From positions 17,541,610 to 17,605,609 of the forward strand of contig NW_024040817.1 in assembly GCF_014851395.1 (NCBI RefSeq): a stretch of 64,000 nt of DNA. The letters are read 5' to 3'. Positions 38,901 to 50,621 of the stretch are shown here, in pieces. Under the pieces are notes generated by a model, which searched no databases, was not told where the DNA came from, and was given only the letters and a program-made list of their open reading frames with translations. Origin of the DNA: Micropterus salmoides (taxonomy: Eukaryota; Chordata; Actinopteri; Centrarchiformes; Centrarchidae). Made by a program: the position numbers and the translations under genes. Within the stretch, counting starts at the first letter, position 1. Each line of letters begins with the position of its first letter.

Positions 38901-41900
38901 CGTTGTGCCGTGGCAGCACTTACAAAAACACTCATGTCATTGCAAATTGTTCCCATGCTGATTTCTCAATATTTACCTGGTCCTTGGTACTCGTGTGTGT
39001 GTGTGTGTGTTTGTGTTAATTTCAGAGGACTCTGGATGAATTTCTTAGATGTTAGTATAAATAGTTTTTCATACTCTAAATCAGTGATAATAACGGTACT
39101 TCTGTTTTGCCACCTGAACACTATTTCCGAAAAGAAAACCTTCTGTCAATACAAATAATTGTTACTGTTTTTGCATCAGTTTTTATTACCTTTTTATTAG
39201 CAATGTCTTTGCTTTCACTCTAGCAATATAGAAAGAAGCAGCAGTTGATAATGCTTAGAGAAATGTAAATTACAGAGACCTTTGTGCAGTTAGTAGAGAT
39301 TTGGTCGCCCCCGCACCCCCAGCATTGCTCCCATGTTAGTTAATGGGTAACAGATAACTGAGGATCGTCCCAGGAAAACCTGAGGCTTGTCTAAACAGGC
39401 ACTGGTTGACTGTCTAGACAGGATGTAGTAAGCACATTGCTTTATTAGCTCGTCTTTCTCTGTCCCCATTCTTTGGCACAGTTGCTCGTGCTTCATTTCT
39501 GTTGTCATGCTGCCTGTGTGTCAGTTATTCCCCCTCTCCCACTTTCTAAACAGTTGAATAGGATCCTATTCATCGAAGGGTTAAGTTATGAACCTATCCA
39601 GGGTTTAGCTTACCAAATAGGCTTTTGTGGAGAGCTCAATTGCTTCTCCGCTTACTATTTAGAAAGTGTTCATAGCACAGCTTAGTCTGAGTTGCTCCCT
39701 CCTCTGCGATATTAGATAGCAGGCGATTGAATTTATAAGATGTCGGGACAGGTTTGGGTGACAGTGGATTAGCACAGCGGCAGCTTCACAGCATACAAGT
39801 GTTCACACACGGCCATGGTCGTGTCTGTGTGAAAGCATTGCGCGCATTAAGAAATGTTATTGATATAAAATTACTATTGATATGAAGGTGTGAGGAGAGT
39901 GTGATAACAAGTGGGTATAACAAACAGTTGTCCCTTAAAGGCCCATTAAAGTGTACAAGCATGCGTGTACTCATGCAGTACATTCACACTGACACTGCAA
40001 GCTTTGCAGAGAGGGGTGGGCAAAAGAATCAATAGATAGGGTAGGAAAAAAGGAGGATGTTATGTGAAATATATGAAAAGGATATTAGAAAGGAAAGACC
40101 ATGGATGAACAACGGAGAATGCACTTGAACCAGTATATCAATTAGAATCAGAAGTGCTGTCAATTATAGGCTGTGCCAATATATAAAACAAGATATAGAA
40201 AAGCTTCCTGGCTCTGTATTTGGCCAGGCGTGTTGGGTAACAGACTTTACAGCGAACAGGCCGTGAAGTCTTGGCAATCTTTTTGTTTATAGCTTTGTAC
40301 TAAAAACAAAGAACTGTTCTGAAATTTTACAAAAATACACTGACCACACAATAATAAAAAAGTTGAATTGAAAGTTTAAATCCTAGTTACACCTTGTTAC
40401 AGTACAGTAACTTGTAACTACAATATAATATCCCTGCACTTGGTTTGAAGTTGTGTCAACCTTTTTATTGTAATTTTCAGTTATACTTTTAACTTGAATG
40501 CTGCGTTAGGTCTCTGCTTATGTGCAAGATAGTCCTATATATGTATATGTGTCTGTCTGTACAGCATGCACTATGTTGAAATTCCAAAATGGATGTAGTC
40601 GCGTATTTGTGGTTAAGTATACCCAACTATGATTGCATTTATCTCAGTGTATACTGTGTGTGTCTCGTCTCTCCATTTCCTTCCTCTACCCAACTTATCT
40701 TATCATCTCACACTGTACATTACCCAGTCTTGCAGTCATGCGAACCTCCCCCCCTTCAAACCTCCCTCTGCACATCACCCTCCCACCGGCCCTTTCTGCC
40801 CACTCTACCATCACTTCATCTCACTCTCTGGCTTTGGCCTCGTCCCTTTACTTACCTTACTTATACTTGCCTCTGTCAATGTGCCCTGCAGTCTCCATCC
40901 CTATTGGTCACAACTAAAGAGGAGTTTTATTTTGGCGTGTGTGCAGACTGAGCAGGTAAATGTTTCATGAGGCAAGTGTATGTATTTTCTGTCTTTGCAT
41001 GTGTGTGTATGTGGAAGTGTAGAGTAGATGATGTGGACGTGTGAAGCACAGGATCGTGCTTTACCTCTCACAGCTGTTTATCACACTCTTTTGCTGTAAC
41101 TGGCCTTGAATGGGCTTTGATTGTTTTTGTTTTTTTTTCTCCTTTCATCGGTTCATTCACTGCACTTCCTCTTCTTGATCATTTTTCTGATCTTCCTTTT
41201 TCCATCTCCATATACTTGTCATTCTTTGTCGTGCCCATTCATATTCTATGACCCTTTCTCTCTCTTTCATTAACTACCCTATACTACTATATCCTGCATT
41301 TAAACAGGTTGGCAACCAGATACAGTTTCTCAGCTTCTCCCTTATCAGTTCTTTCTTTCTCTCTTCCGTTCTTTGATTGTATCTCAGTTCTTTCACCCAT
41401 GTACCACCTTCCTTCGCTATCTCTTTTTTTCTCATTATTTTGCAAGTAAATCACAGCCTTGTGTGAAGCGACACCTGTCCCCATTGTGTTGTTTTGCGTA
41501 TTGAATAGTCATGTTCTTTGTTCAGTAATACCAGGGGAAAACAGTACCTCCTGTACGCACCTAGCTTTTAACTGAAGGTTAAAGTAAGGCAGCACTAGAA
41601 GACCTTAGTGAAATTAGTGATTTAAACTCTTCACTGCCACATATGTTTGCAGACTAAAAGTCTGCATTTTGTGTGTGCAGGGAGAAAATGCTTTAAATCG
41701 AGTATGATGGACATTTTGGAAATTCTAAAACAAAGCCAAATTATATTTGTGTAAATGCTGTAAATCACTCTTGTGTACTATTGAATTCCAGCGTATAGAT
41801 TGCCAATGACAGTCATAGGCTTTTGTTTACTTAGTGTTCGACTGTAAACAAACTGGGCGTGTGCGAACGTTTGTTCAGTTTTCTCACACCTTACGTCCAA

Positions 41901-42246
41901 ATGCGCCGCTTTAGCAATGTGCGTGCAATCATCTCTCAATTTCCCACATATTGAGCTTACACCCATTTCATGGCAGGAAATTGACACGTTTTGACACCGT
42001 GCTGTTCTCTGATTGAAGTGTAATCGGGACTCAGCACCTTTCAGTGCACCAAATGCATTGTGGGTGTTCTCCAGACATGATCCTATCTTCCCTTACTTCA
42101 ATCCGGTCTGCGGCAAATTGACAAATAATACCAGGATATCACATTGCTTCTTTCACTACTCCACAACATTTCTAGCATAGCGCACTTTCTCGCACACACA
42201 TACACACCCAAATCGATTGAGGCCACTTGCTGGTTCATGTGGCCTC

Positions 42247-42248
<2 letters not shown>

Positions 42249-42283
<35 letters not shown>
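42249..42283. repeat. (TG)n microsatellite
   Basis: About 17 uninterrupted units. Confidence 0.95.
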
Positions 42284-42284
<1 letters not shown>

Positions 42285-43164
42285 GCGTATGAGGGAGGCG
42301 GTGTGACAAGCAAGTCCATCGCCTTCTCTCAGATATCCACTTCTTTAATATTCTCCTCTTCCCTCGCGCCCACTGACACACACTGTGAAATAAAGAGAGA
42401 AAAGATACAAGCAGAGAGGAAAAATGAGAGACACATCTCAAAGGTTCTGTGCACCACATAAGAAAGTAAGCTCAAAATAGAGGCGGAGGGAAGGAAAAAA
42501 GCAGGAAGATTGTGGAAAGTGAGAAAGAAATAAACGAGAAAGATGGAAAGAAACTTAAGTTGATCTCTGGCAGTGTGTGGTTGTTTTCACAGGCAGTTCC
42601 TGTATATTTGGTTATTATCACTTGGCACCACTGGTTCTGCTTTAATAATCTTTCACTCTCAGCAGGAATAAAATAGGAACTGTGTGTGTGTGGCTGGTAC
42701 TACGCACACTGTATAATTTACTCATGTAAAAAAATTAAATGACACTCACTGAATGACCATGACAGCCTGTAAGTGTGTGGGTGTCAGCACATCCAAGTTA
42801 TCATGATGGACTGGATGGACACCCACTCACTGAACAAAGGTGATCAGTTCTTCACTACAGGGTAATTGTTTTAGCAATCCTATCTACAAAGAGAGATAAC
42901 AGCCATAGAGAGACTGTGCATGTGTGTTTGTGCATCTATGTAAAAGAGCAAAAGTGTGTTTCTTTAAATCAGCTTTGTCTTTTGCTGAGGTGTGTGTGTG
43001 TGTGTATATATGTATTAACTTTCCTACTATCTCAAACAGTCATGCCTGCCTCCTTGTTGTGGTGGCCTGCTGTTGTGGAGTAGATGCGTGTGTGCTCAAT
43101 TGTAATTAAATAATACATATCAGTAACTTACTCTCTCCTTTCCTTCTTGTGCTCTCCCTGTCAG

Positions 43165-43388
43165 ACCTCGGCTCCAGGCCCAAAGGAAGTTTGCCCAGTC
43201 GCAGCCCAACTCGCCCAGCACTACGCCTGTCAAAGTTGCAGACCCAGGCAGCCTGAACACGGGCCTGGCCACTGTGCCCTCCTCATCCCTCTCATCGCTC
43301 TCCGCTTCATCTCTGTCCTCTTCCATTCAGGACCTGTCCAGGCGCAAGCCCAAGACGGAGGACTTCCTCACCTTCCTCTGCCTCAGAG
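43165..43388 (+). CDS. jarid2: jarid2 coding exon with the PRC2/EED-contacting lysine segment
   Basis: The first base completes AG|A (Arg). The exon then reads [20 protein letters not shown], virtually identical to human JARID2 around residue 116. In mammals K116 is methylated by PRC2 and the methylated peptide binds the EED aromatic cage, stimulating the complex; the equivalent Lys codon is AAG at 43187-43189. A Ser-rich linker ([15 protein letters not shown]) follows, then [20 protein letters not shown], another strongly conserved block. The Ser-rich linker replaces the Pro-rich linker I recall in human. The acceptor has a long pyrimidine tract ending CCCTGTCAG at 43164, and the donor is G|GTAAGA at 43389. 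The exon starts in phase 2 and ends in phase 1. Confidence 0.96.
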
Positions 43389-45525
43389 GTAAGACACAGT
43401 AGAACGGAGTGGATGGAGACATAATTACATGTGGTAACCAGTGGTACACGTGGAGGGTGTACAAGAAAGCTGCAGATATGACTTCCTGTAATATTAGTTT
43501 TTGAAAAATATTTTTATACGGGTCCAGGACACAGGTTTATGCTAGAAAGCCAAGCTACAGATTACCTCTGAGTCTGGACAATGTTTTGCTACTGTTAAGC
43601 TGTCTTTGTATAGGCCTGCACTATGTAGGCTTCTAATAGCAAATTTATGAATACACACAATAACTGCTAAATATCAGGATCAAGCATTTCCAAGACCTGT
43701 CATACAGTATGTGCAGCCCAGTATTCCTCTCATATAAAGGTCTAAAGGGAAACCTGAGCTGTAGTTAAACACTTTGCTCTGATCTTTTATTTTAGACCCT
43801 CACACGTGCATATAAAGATGCATATTTAAGCAATTCAAGAGCACATATATTAGATTTTATCAGGTTTTGATCACTCCCACTCACTCAATACACACACACA
43901 CACAAAACCACACACATGCTGCAAATAACTGTGTACTCGCCCAAGGCTAAGATTATCCTGCATTTCATCAGCTTACACATCTCCCCCTCCTACCTTTCAA
44001 CAACGATCTGTCTCTTTAACACCCTGCCCATCACCTTCCACCACAACAGCTGCTTGTGCATATAGTACTCACACAGACACACACCCTAAAGTACAAACAC
44101 TACACAGGTTCATTGACACTATGTAGCACCTTCGATGTCAAATGAACTGTTAAAGCCAAGGCAGAGTAATTAGCAGCAGAGTTAGAGTTTGTGTGTGTGC
44201 ATGCAGCTCTGCCATGCCAGACAAAGCGGCATTGTTTACTGGGAATGTCTTAACAGGGAAAACAATATGGGTCAAATGGAGGCACAAAGACACTATCACA
44301 AACGCATATAAAGCCTGTATACAGTAAACCAAGTTAACTAATGACACTCACACTAACTCAAGAACTTCTATTTTCCTCCAGAGTTAGTTAGGGATTCATG
44401 TTACTTTTGAGCTATGCTCCACTGGCCAACAGAGAAGGAGAGTACACTGCCAGGTCACTGCAAGTTTCTGCTACAGAAAGTTCTACATAATTTAACAAGA
44501 CAAAGACCCACGTTTCAGCACCTCAAAACACTGTAATTTCTAAATCTGAGCATGCAGAAAACTTATATTTAAGATTCAAAATTTATAAAACATCCATAAA
44601 AAATGGCTGCAAAACTGCTCTTCAGTCAGTAAGAAACAGTGAGGGTACAGTGGTGTACATGAGATGTAAGGAAGTACAATGACCCTTATACACTTCAATA
44701 AATCATACGCTTTACCTTACTTTCATGTCTGTCTTAAATAATCCATTTTCTTCAGGAGAGGGAGTGATGCAATTAAAAAGTTAAGGTCCATCTTCTTAAA
44801 TAACCTTGGCCGTGGCTTCTCGCTATCGTTTAACCTTTGTCAAATATTCCACCCACCATGTGCTCACAACTAGAATTAAGTCATTTTGAAGACAGAACCG
44901 AATCACTTTAGATTAATTTACAGTTATCATTATTATTAACCTCTGCCCATCTCACAAAGTAGGCTAAAGACTCAGGAGAGGCACATTTAGATTCAAGTCT
45001 GTTGGGATGTGATGGCTATACATTGCTATTCCGATGAGATTACTCCCATTATGGGATGTCATTTTAACCTTACAGGGCTCATTCAAGAATGTATAATTGG
45101 AGGTTGCTAAAACTGACTGAAGCTTTCCGGTAAGAGGGGCTTTGATTTGCATATATAGGCCAGGATGGTACATAGGCTAATGATATAATGTCCTATATAC
45201 TTTGAAGTTGAGATTATTCTGAGCTCTGGGTGCTAAGCTAACCCCACCCTTACATGTGGAGTAGTAGACTAATGAGGTGGAGGTGGCTGGTCCTGACTCA
45301 TTTTTGCTGCTTTCTTCCTTTTTGTAATTAAGGTTAAGAATGGTGCTTTGCAAGCTCATTTCTAGTCTGTATGTGTGTGTGCGCGCAAGGTCTGCTGTGC
45401 ACTACCGCACTACTAAGGCTAATTTTAGAGCTAGCCTGCTAAGCTAACGATTGAATGGTTTTCCACTGGGCTTTTTCCACTCTGCCGCTCCCTGCTTTAC
45501 CGCTGTATTTATAGACCCAGTTTAG

Positions 45526-45526
<1 letters not shown>

Positions 45527-45567
<41 letters not shown>
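45527..45567. repeat. (TG)n microsatellite
   Basis: About 20 uninterrupted units. Confidence 0.95.
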
Positions 45568-46193
45568 CATCCATGCAGCAAGGATGACATTTTCCTGTGT
45601 CGGGCTTCTTCTACTGTTTTTCCCCTTGGCCTCTCATATGACCCATATGCAGGGACCCTTACCAAGAGAGGGACATGGGAGAATGTCAGCAGAGCCCTTG
45701 AGGTTGTGGGTGTGTGTTCAAGCGTGTGCGCGAGGGCAAATCCATGCTCACCACTGATGTTGCCTGTTCTGCTCATCTCCTTTGTGCCCTGCCATCGTGT
45801 GTGTATATCTGCGCACATGCGGCATCCAGGGTATATGACGAGAAACAGCCCACAAGGACAACCGTGTTAATCTTTTCAAAGGGAGTCAAGTCTTTGATAT
45901 TGTCTGAAAACCCCAATCCCCTTTAAGATTCAGATACAAGTCTCACTGGTGGTCTGACCACCACACACATTAGGCTGCTTCAAGTCTGCTACCAAAATGC
46001 CTCTGACAGGATCTCTCTATAATGGAAATTGCATATCCACTATCTCCCTAATTTTTTCTTTTCAATTTGATTTTGACTTATTTTTTAAGTTATAAGGGGA
46101 CATCTGGTGTCTTTTCTACCTAAAACCACATCAGTGGTGATTTCTGGATTCGTCCCAGGTCAAACGTTCAGTGTGTAAACACACATCCATACA

Positions 46194-46226
46194 CCCCCCC
46201 CCCCCCCCCCCCCCACACACACACAC
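46194..46226. repeat. C21 tract passing into (AC)n
   Basis: Twenty-one C followed by six AC units. Confidence 0.93.
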
Positions 46227-47542
46227 CCACTGCAGTGTTTGCTGTTCTTATCTGGTAAACATTACACATCCACCCAAAAGGCTTCTATCCATCACTCATT
46301 CTGACAGCCACATAAAAGCAGTTAAAACATGAAGGGTTTGAAGCGGCAAAGTGGGGGGGAATAGAAACAATGTTGTGAAAGCAGGGATCTTGTGTCAGTC
46401 TGTACTTGGAAAACTTAGTTGTGATTTCAATCATTCTGCATGTTACTCATGTTACCTTTTGAATCCAATCAGAGCTCGTAACTGACAACATCTTATTCTG
46501 TTGGGATTCTTTTTCTCCACGATAATGAATTGGCTGGCTGCTTGTGGTGGTGGTGTTGTTGCTGTATCCGACAACAAAGTTATTTTTAATTCCTCCGGGG
46601 GGGAGCAGGGGTGCCCGATTATTCTGATGCAACGTGGGAGTAACCGGACAGAGAAGTGAAAAACACGATTTCTGTCTACTGTATAGAAGGATGCACACCA
46701 TGTATGCTCACCACCCACACTGTCTAGGGCCTGTATTCTGTATTTATCTCACTGCTCATCTTTCTCCTGCAAACACAGACGCACTCGCACACATAACTGA
46801 GTGCTCACTCCTTGCCTGTGTTCTCAGAATGGTGTTTATGTGTGGTCCAGGCCTGTAGTTGGGCTGTTTATATCCATGGAGAAAGCCATTTGGGTAGTAG
46901 CCAGACAGTCTGCCTCTGGCTCTGTCTGCCTCTGGTAACCTGGAGGGTGTAGTGCGGTTGTTGGCAGGGTGGGGGCAGCACTGAGAGAAGCAGAATGAAA
47001 TGGTAGAATATATTTAGATAAAAGTACTCGCTGTTGGCCTGCTCCAGGTTTTCCAAGTCATCCAAGGGTTTCATTTCAAATTGAGATATCCCCCAATTTC
47101 AGTAAATAGCACAGTTTTTCAGGAATGATTACTGTCATGGACATAAACTGCACAGGTTGCTCTCTGATATTTACATTTCTGAGCAAGCATTCATCTTTAA
47201 AATATTCAACATTAGATATCAGGAATTGTCAGTTATTGTCATTTGAGCGTTTCTCAGTGAGGTACAAATACACACATACATGCACACACCCACACACGCA
47301 CAGCATACACATTGACATAGATGAGATAAGAATAGATTAGGGAGTAAATTAATAACTGTGTGCACATATACTCCTGGAAATGTGTCTGTTACATAAGACT
47401 CATTTCCAGGACTGTGACACCCCCCCCGGATTTGTTTTCATGTGAGGTGTCTGTGTGCCAGTTTTGCAGTATATGTGTGCACCACTGCTGTGTTTACCTC
47501 TTGACCCTCTGGGCTGCCTTCCATGCCTGCCAGCAGCAGCAT

Positions 47543-47675
<133 letters not shown>

Positions 47676-49117
47676 CCGGTTCAGTGAGGCCAGTTTCTCT
47701 GCTCTGCTTGCATAACCTCCCAGCCGTGACCTAGTGAACCAAAGACCTCCGATTCCTAGTATGTGCTTACACGTGAGACAAATGTGAACTTTTCACATCA
47801 GAAGAAAAATCTGCCAATCCTGGGAATTGTGCTTGGGACCTCTATCTTTGTAGCTAGATTGTTAGATTTGATTTTGTTTGATGATATTTTTATTGTCTAA
47901 GAATCCTGCTTAACTAGAAGCACATTTTCACTCCTGGGAGTAGGATTTCAAGTCCGACAGCCACTCATGTGTCTCTCAAGTGCATTGCTGCTGTGACAAC
48001 TGAATTTCCCTCTGGGATAAGGTACTTTTCTCTCTCTCTCTCTCTAATGTATGATTTCCATTGGATTAAAGCATGGAAACTGTTTGCGTAGAGCTGTGAC
48101 TTTCTTGTCACTCATGATGTCGTGCAGAAGTCGGTGCAGCAACACTGACTGATTCTGCATTCTCCTCCAAGAGCAGAGCCACTGTTTGTGGGGTTAATGG
48201 TTTTGCTGACATCAAGGAATGTCAATTGGAGACGTAATCCCTAATCCTCTCAGTCTCTCTCTCTGTTTCTCCTCTAGTGACTGAACAGTTTTGGCAGAGC
48301 TCAGCTGTAGGAGATAACTTTTCCTCTCCCTGCCAGAGAACCTAGATTTGTCTCTCCTATCTGACCTTCCCTTAAAACCAGCACTCATACTTCCTGTGCA
48401 CACATGTGGCACTTAAGTCAGCACGTCCACATGTCCTGATGGCTGCTAAACCCTCCTGATTGACTATTTAAATTGTCCTCATTGTTTCAGTTCCAGTTAA
48501 AGGGACAAAAGAAGGGTAGCCAGAGAAAAGAGGGTTTGTAATTATGTCCCCCTTCCCCAAGAGCCCTGTTAAAAATGACAATCCTAATAGACTCTTTCAG
48601 ACCTAATTATGATTTGTCTGCAGTCGGAATGAGGTGGATGAAAAGCAGATGTAATTGGGGGATTGGGCTCAAAGCCCTTTTGGAGATCCTGGAGAAGGAC
48701 AGAGTTGTGTTTCATCATGTTTCTGTGTATATGTATGTGTATTCATGTGTGTGTTTCTAGGAGCCGATGGATTCGGGGTCTCTTGGTATTGCAGCCGCTC
48801 CCATAGTCAGGATGCCAGTGGTCAGTGTTGGGCCACTATATCCATTTGGCAGGCTAGCTCCTTCACTTCAATATCCTAGACAGTCTTATTTTGGGGATAT
48901 TGAATATATTAGAGGATACAGTTGTACTGTTACATTGGTCTGATGTCTGTCCCTTGGTTTCTACCAGCCTGCTTCTTTCTGCTTTAAAGTCTCTCTTCCT
49001 CTTTTGTTGATACGAGTAGAAACTGAATAGTCATACCATACCTCTGAGAAACTTAAAATAAATGAATTAAATTTATTCCCAGATCTGGAACCTTATCCTG
49101 TTAAACCGGTTCATATA

Positions 49118-50621
49118 CAGTCCCCTCCAAAAGTATTGGAATGGTATGGCAAATTCCTTTTGTTTTTGTTGTTCACTGAAGACATTTGGGTTAAAGATCA
49201 AAAGATGAGTATGAGACAAGAGTTCAGAATTTCAGCTCTCATTTCGTGGTATTCACATCTAGATGTGTTAAACAACTCAGGACATACCACCCTTTGTTTG
49301 AACCCACCCATTTTTCAAGTGAGCAAAAGTATTAACTAACATGTGATGTCCTTGTTGCCCAGGTGTTGCCTTTTAGGTTGATTGTCCAAACATTAAATTG
49401 CTCTGCATGACTAGTCTAAGTTTTCATCCTTGGTTCAAACCTATAAAGACTGCATTTCCTGTTAAAGAGGATAAACCAACATGAAGACCAGAGAGCTGTC
49501 TATGGGAGAAAAGCAAGCCATTGTCAAGCTGAGAAAAGGAGGAAAATCAACCAGAGCCATTGGACAAACATTGGGCACAGCAAGCACAACCATTTGGAAT
49601 GTCCTGAAAAAGAAAGAAACTACTGGTTTACTGAGCAACAGACGTCGAACAGGTCGGCCAAGGAAAACAACAGTAGTTGATGACAGAAATATAGTGAGAG
49701 CTGTGAAGAAAACCCCCAAAATATCAGTAAGTGACATCGACAACGACCTCCACAGTGCAGGGGTGAAGGTCTCACAATCCACTGTTGGAAGAAGACTCAG
49801 AGAGCAGAAATATAGAGGCCACACCACAAGATGCAAACCACTCATCAGCAGTAAGAATCAGAAGGCCAGATTAAAATTTGCAAAGAGGTACAGAGATGAG
49901 CCACAAAAGTTCTGGAGCACAATCTTATGGATTTGATGAGACCAAGATTAATCTCTAGCAAAGTGATGGAAAGGCCAAAGTGTGGAGAAAGAAAGGAACT
50001 GCTTATGATCCGAAGCATACAAGCTCATCTGTGAAGCATGGTGGAGGTAAAGTCATGGCTTAGGCGTGCATGGCTGCTTCTGGAACAGGCTCATTAATAT
50101 TTATTGATGATGTAACTGATGATGGTAGCAGCAGAATGAATTCAGAAGTCTACAGAAACATTTGTCTGTCAATTTACGGAGAAATGCATTGAAACTAATC
50201 GGGAGGAAGTTTATCGTGCAGCAGGACAATGACCCAAAGCACACTGCCAACAAAACAAAGGACTTCATCAGGGTGGAAAAGTGGAATTTTAGACAGGCCA
50301 AGTCAATCACCTGACCTTAACCCAATAGAAAATGCATTTCACCTCCTTAAGAGGAGACTGAAGGGAGAAACACCCCGAAACAAACAAGAACTGAAAGAAG
50401 CTGTGGTAAAAGCCTGGAATAGCATCACAAATGAAGAATGCAACAGGTTGGTTGATGTCGATGGGTCGCAGACTTGAGGCAGTTATTGCAAGCAAGGGTT
50501 ATGCACTAAATATTAAAATGTTATTTACTTTAAGGTTATTTGTTCCTTTACTTTTGCTCACCTAAGAATACTGTGGTCTAATCCAAAGGGTGGTATGTCC
50601 TTTTACTTTTGGAGGGGGCTG
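49118..50621 (+). mobile_element. Tc1-like DNA transposon, about 1.5 kb, inactivated
   Basis: The termini are inverted: CAGTCCCCTCCAAAAGTA on the left, and the right end reads CAGCCCCCTCCAAAAGTA when reverse-complemented. TA dinucleotides flank both sides (49116-49117 and 50622-50623), the normal Tc1/mariner target duplication. Inner motifs are shared too: GGACATACCACCCTTTG lies about 165 bp inside the left end (49281) but only about 20 bp inside the right end, and GTGAGCAAAAGTA recurs inside both. The element sits in sense orientation in the intron before the acidic exon and carries a broken transposase gene. The length of 1504 bp is typical of full-length fish Tc1 elements. Confidence 0.92.
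49481..50477 (+). pseudogene. Tc1-type transposase pseudogene (DD34E family)
   Basis: An intact first part of 151 codons (49481-49936) starts MKTRELSMGEKQAIVKLRKG, a paired-like helix-turn-helix. A GRPRKTT hinge (GRPR-type, between the two helix-turn-helix units) and the second DNA-binding half follow. The frame breaks at about 49930, where an extra base disrupts the W-x-DETK motif; the first catalytic Asp codon is 49935-49937 in another frame. QQDNDPKHT (second Asp at 50225-50227) and SPDLNPIEN (Glu at 50328-50330) follow in different frames, with stops between. The Asp-Glu spacing of 103 nt fits DD34E plus a small indel. Multiple frameshifts make it non-functional. Confidence 0.92.

Noticed and set aside
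39750..39790. GTGGATTAGCACAGCGGCAGC, reminiscent of a teleost SINE head
   Set aside because: Only a short partial resemblance with no body or tail.
43147..43392. 81-codon + strand frame over the jarid2 exon at 43165
   Set aside because: It is a different frame from the conserved QAQRKF/TEDFLTF reading, and runs through the splice acceptor and donor.
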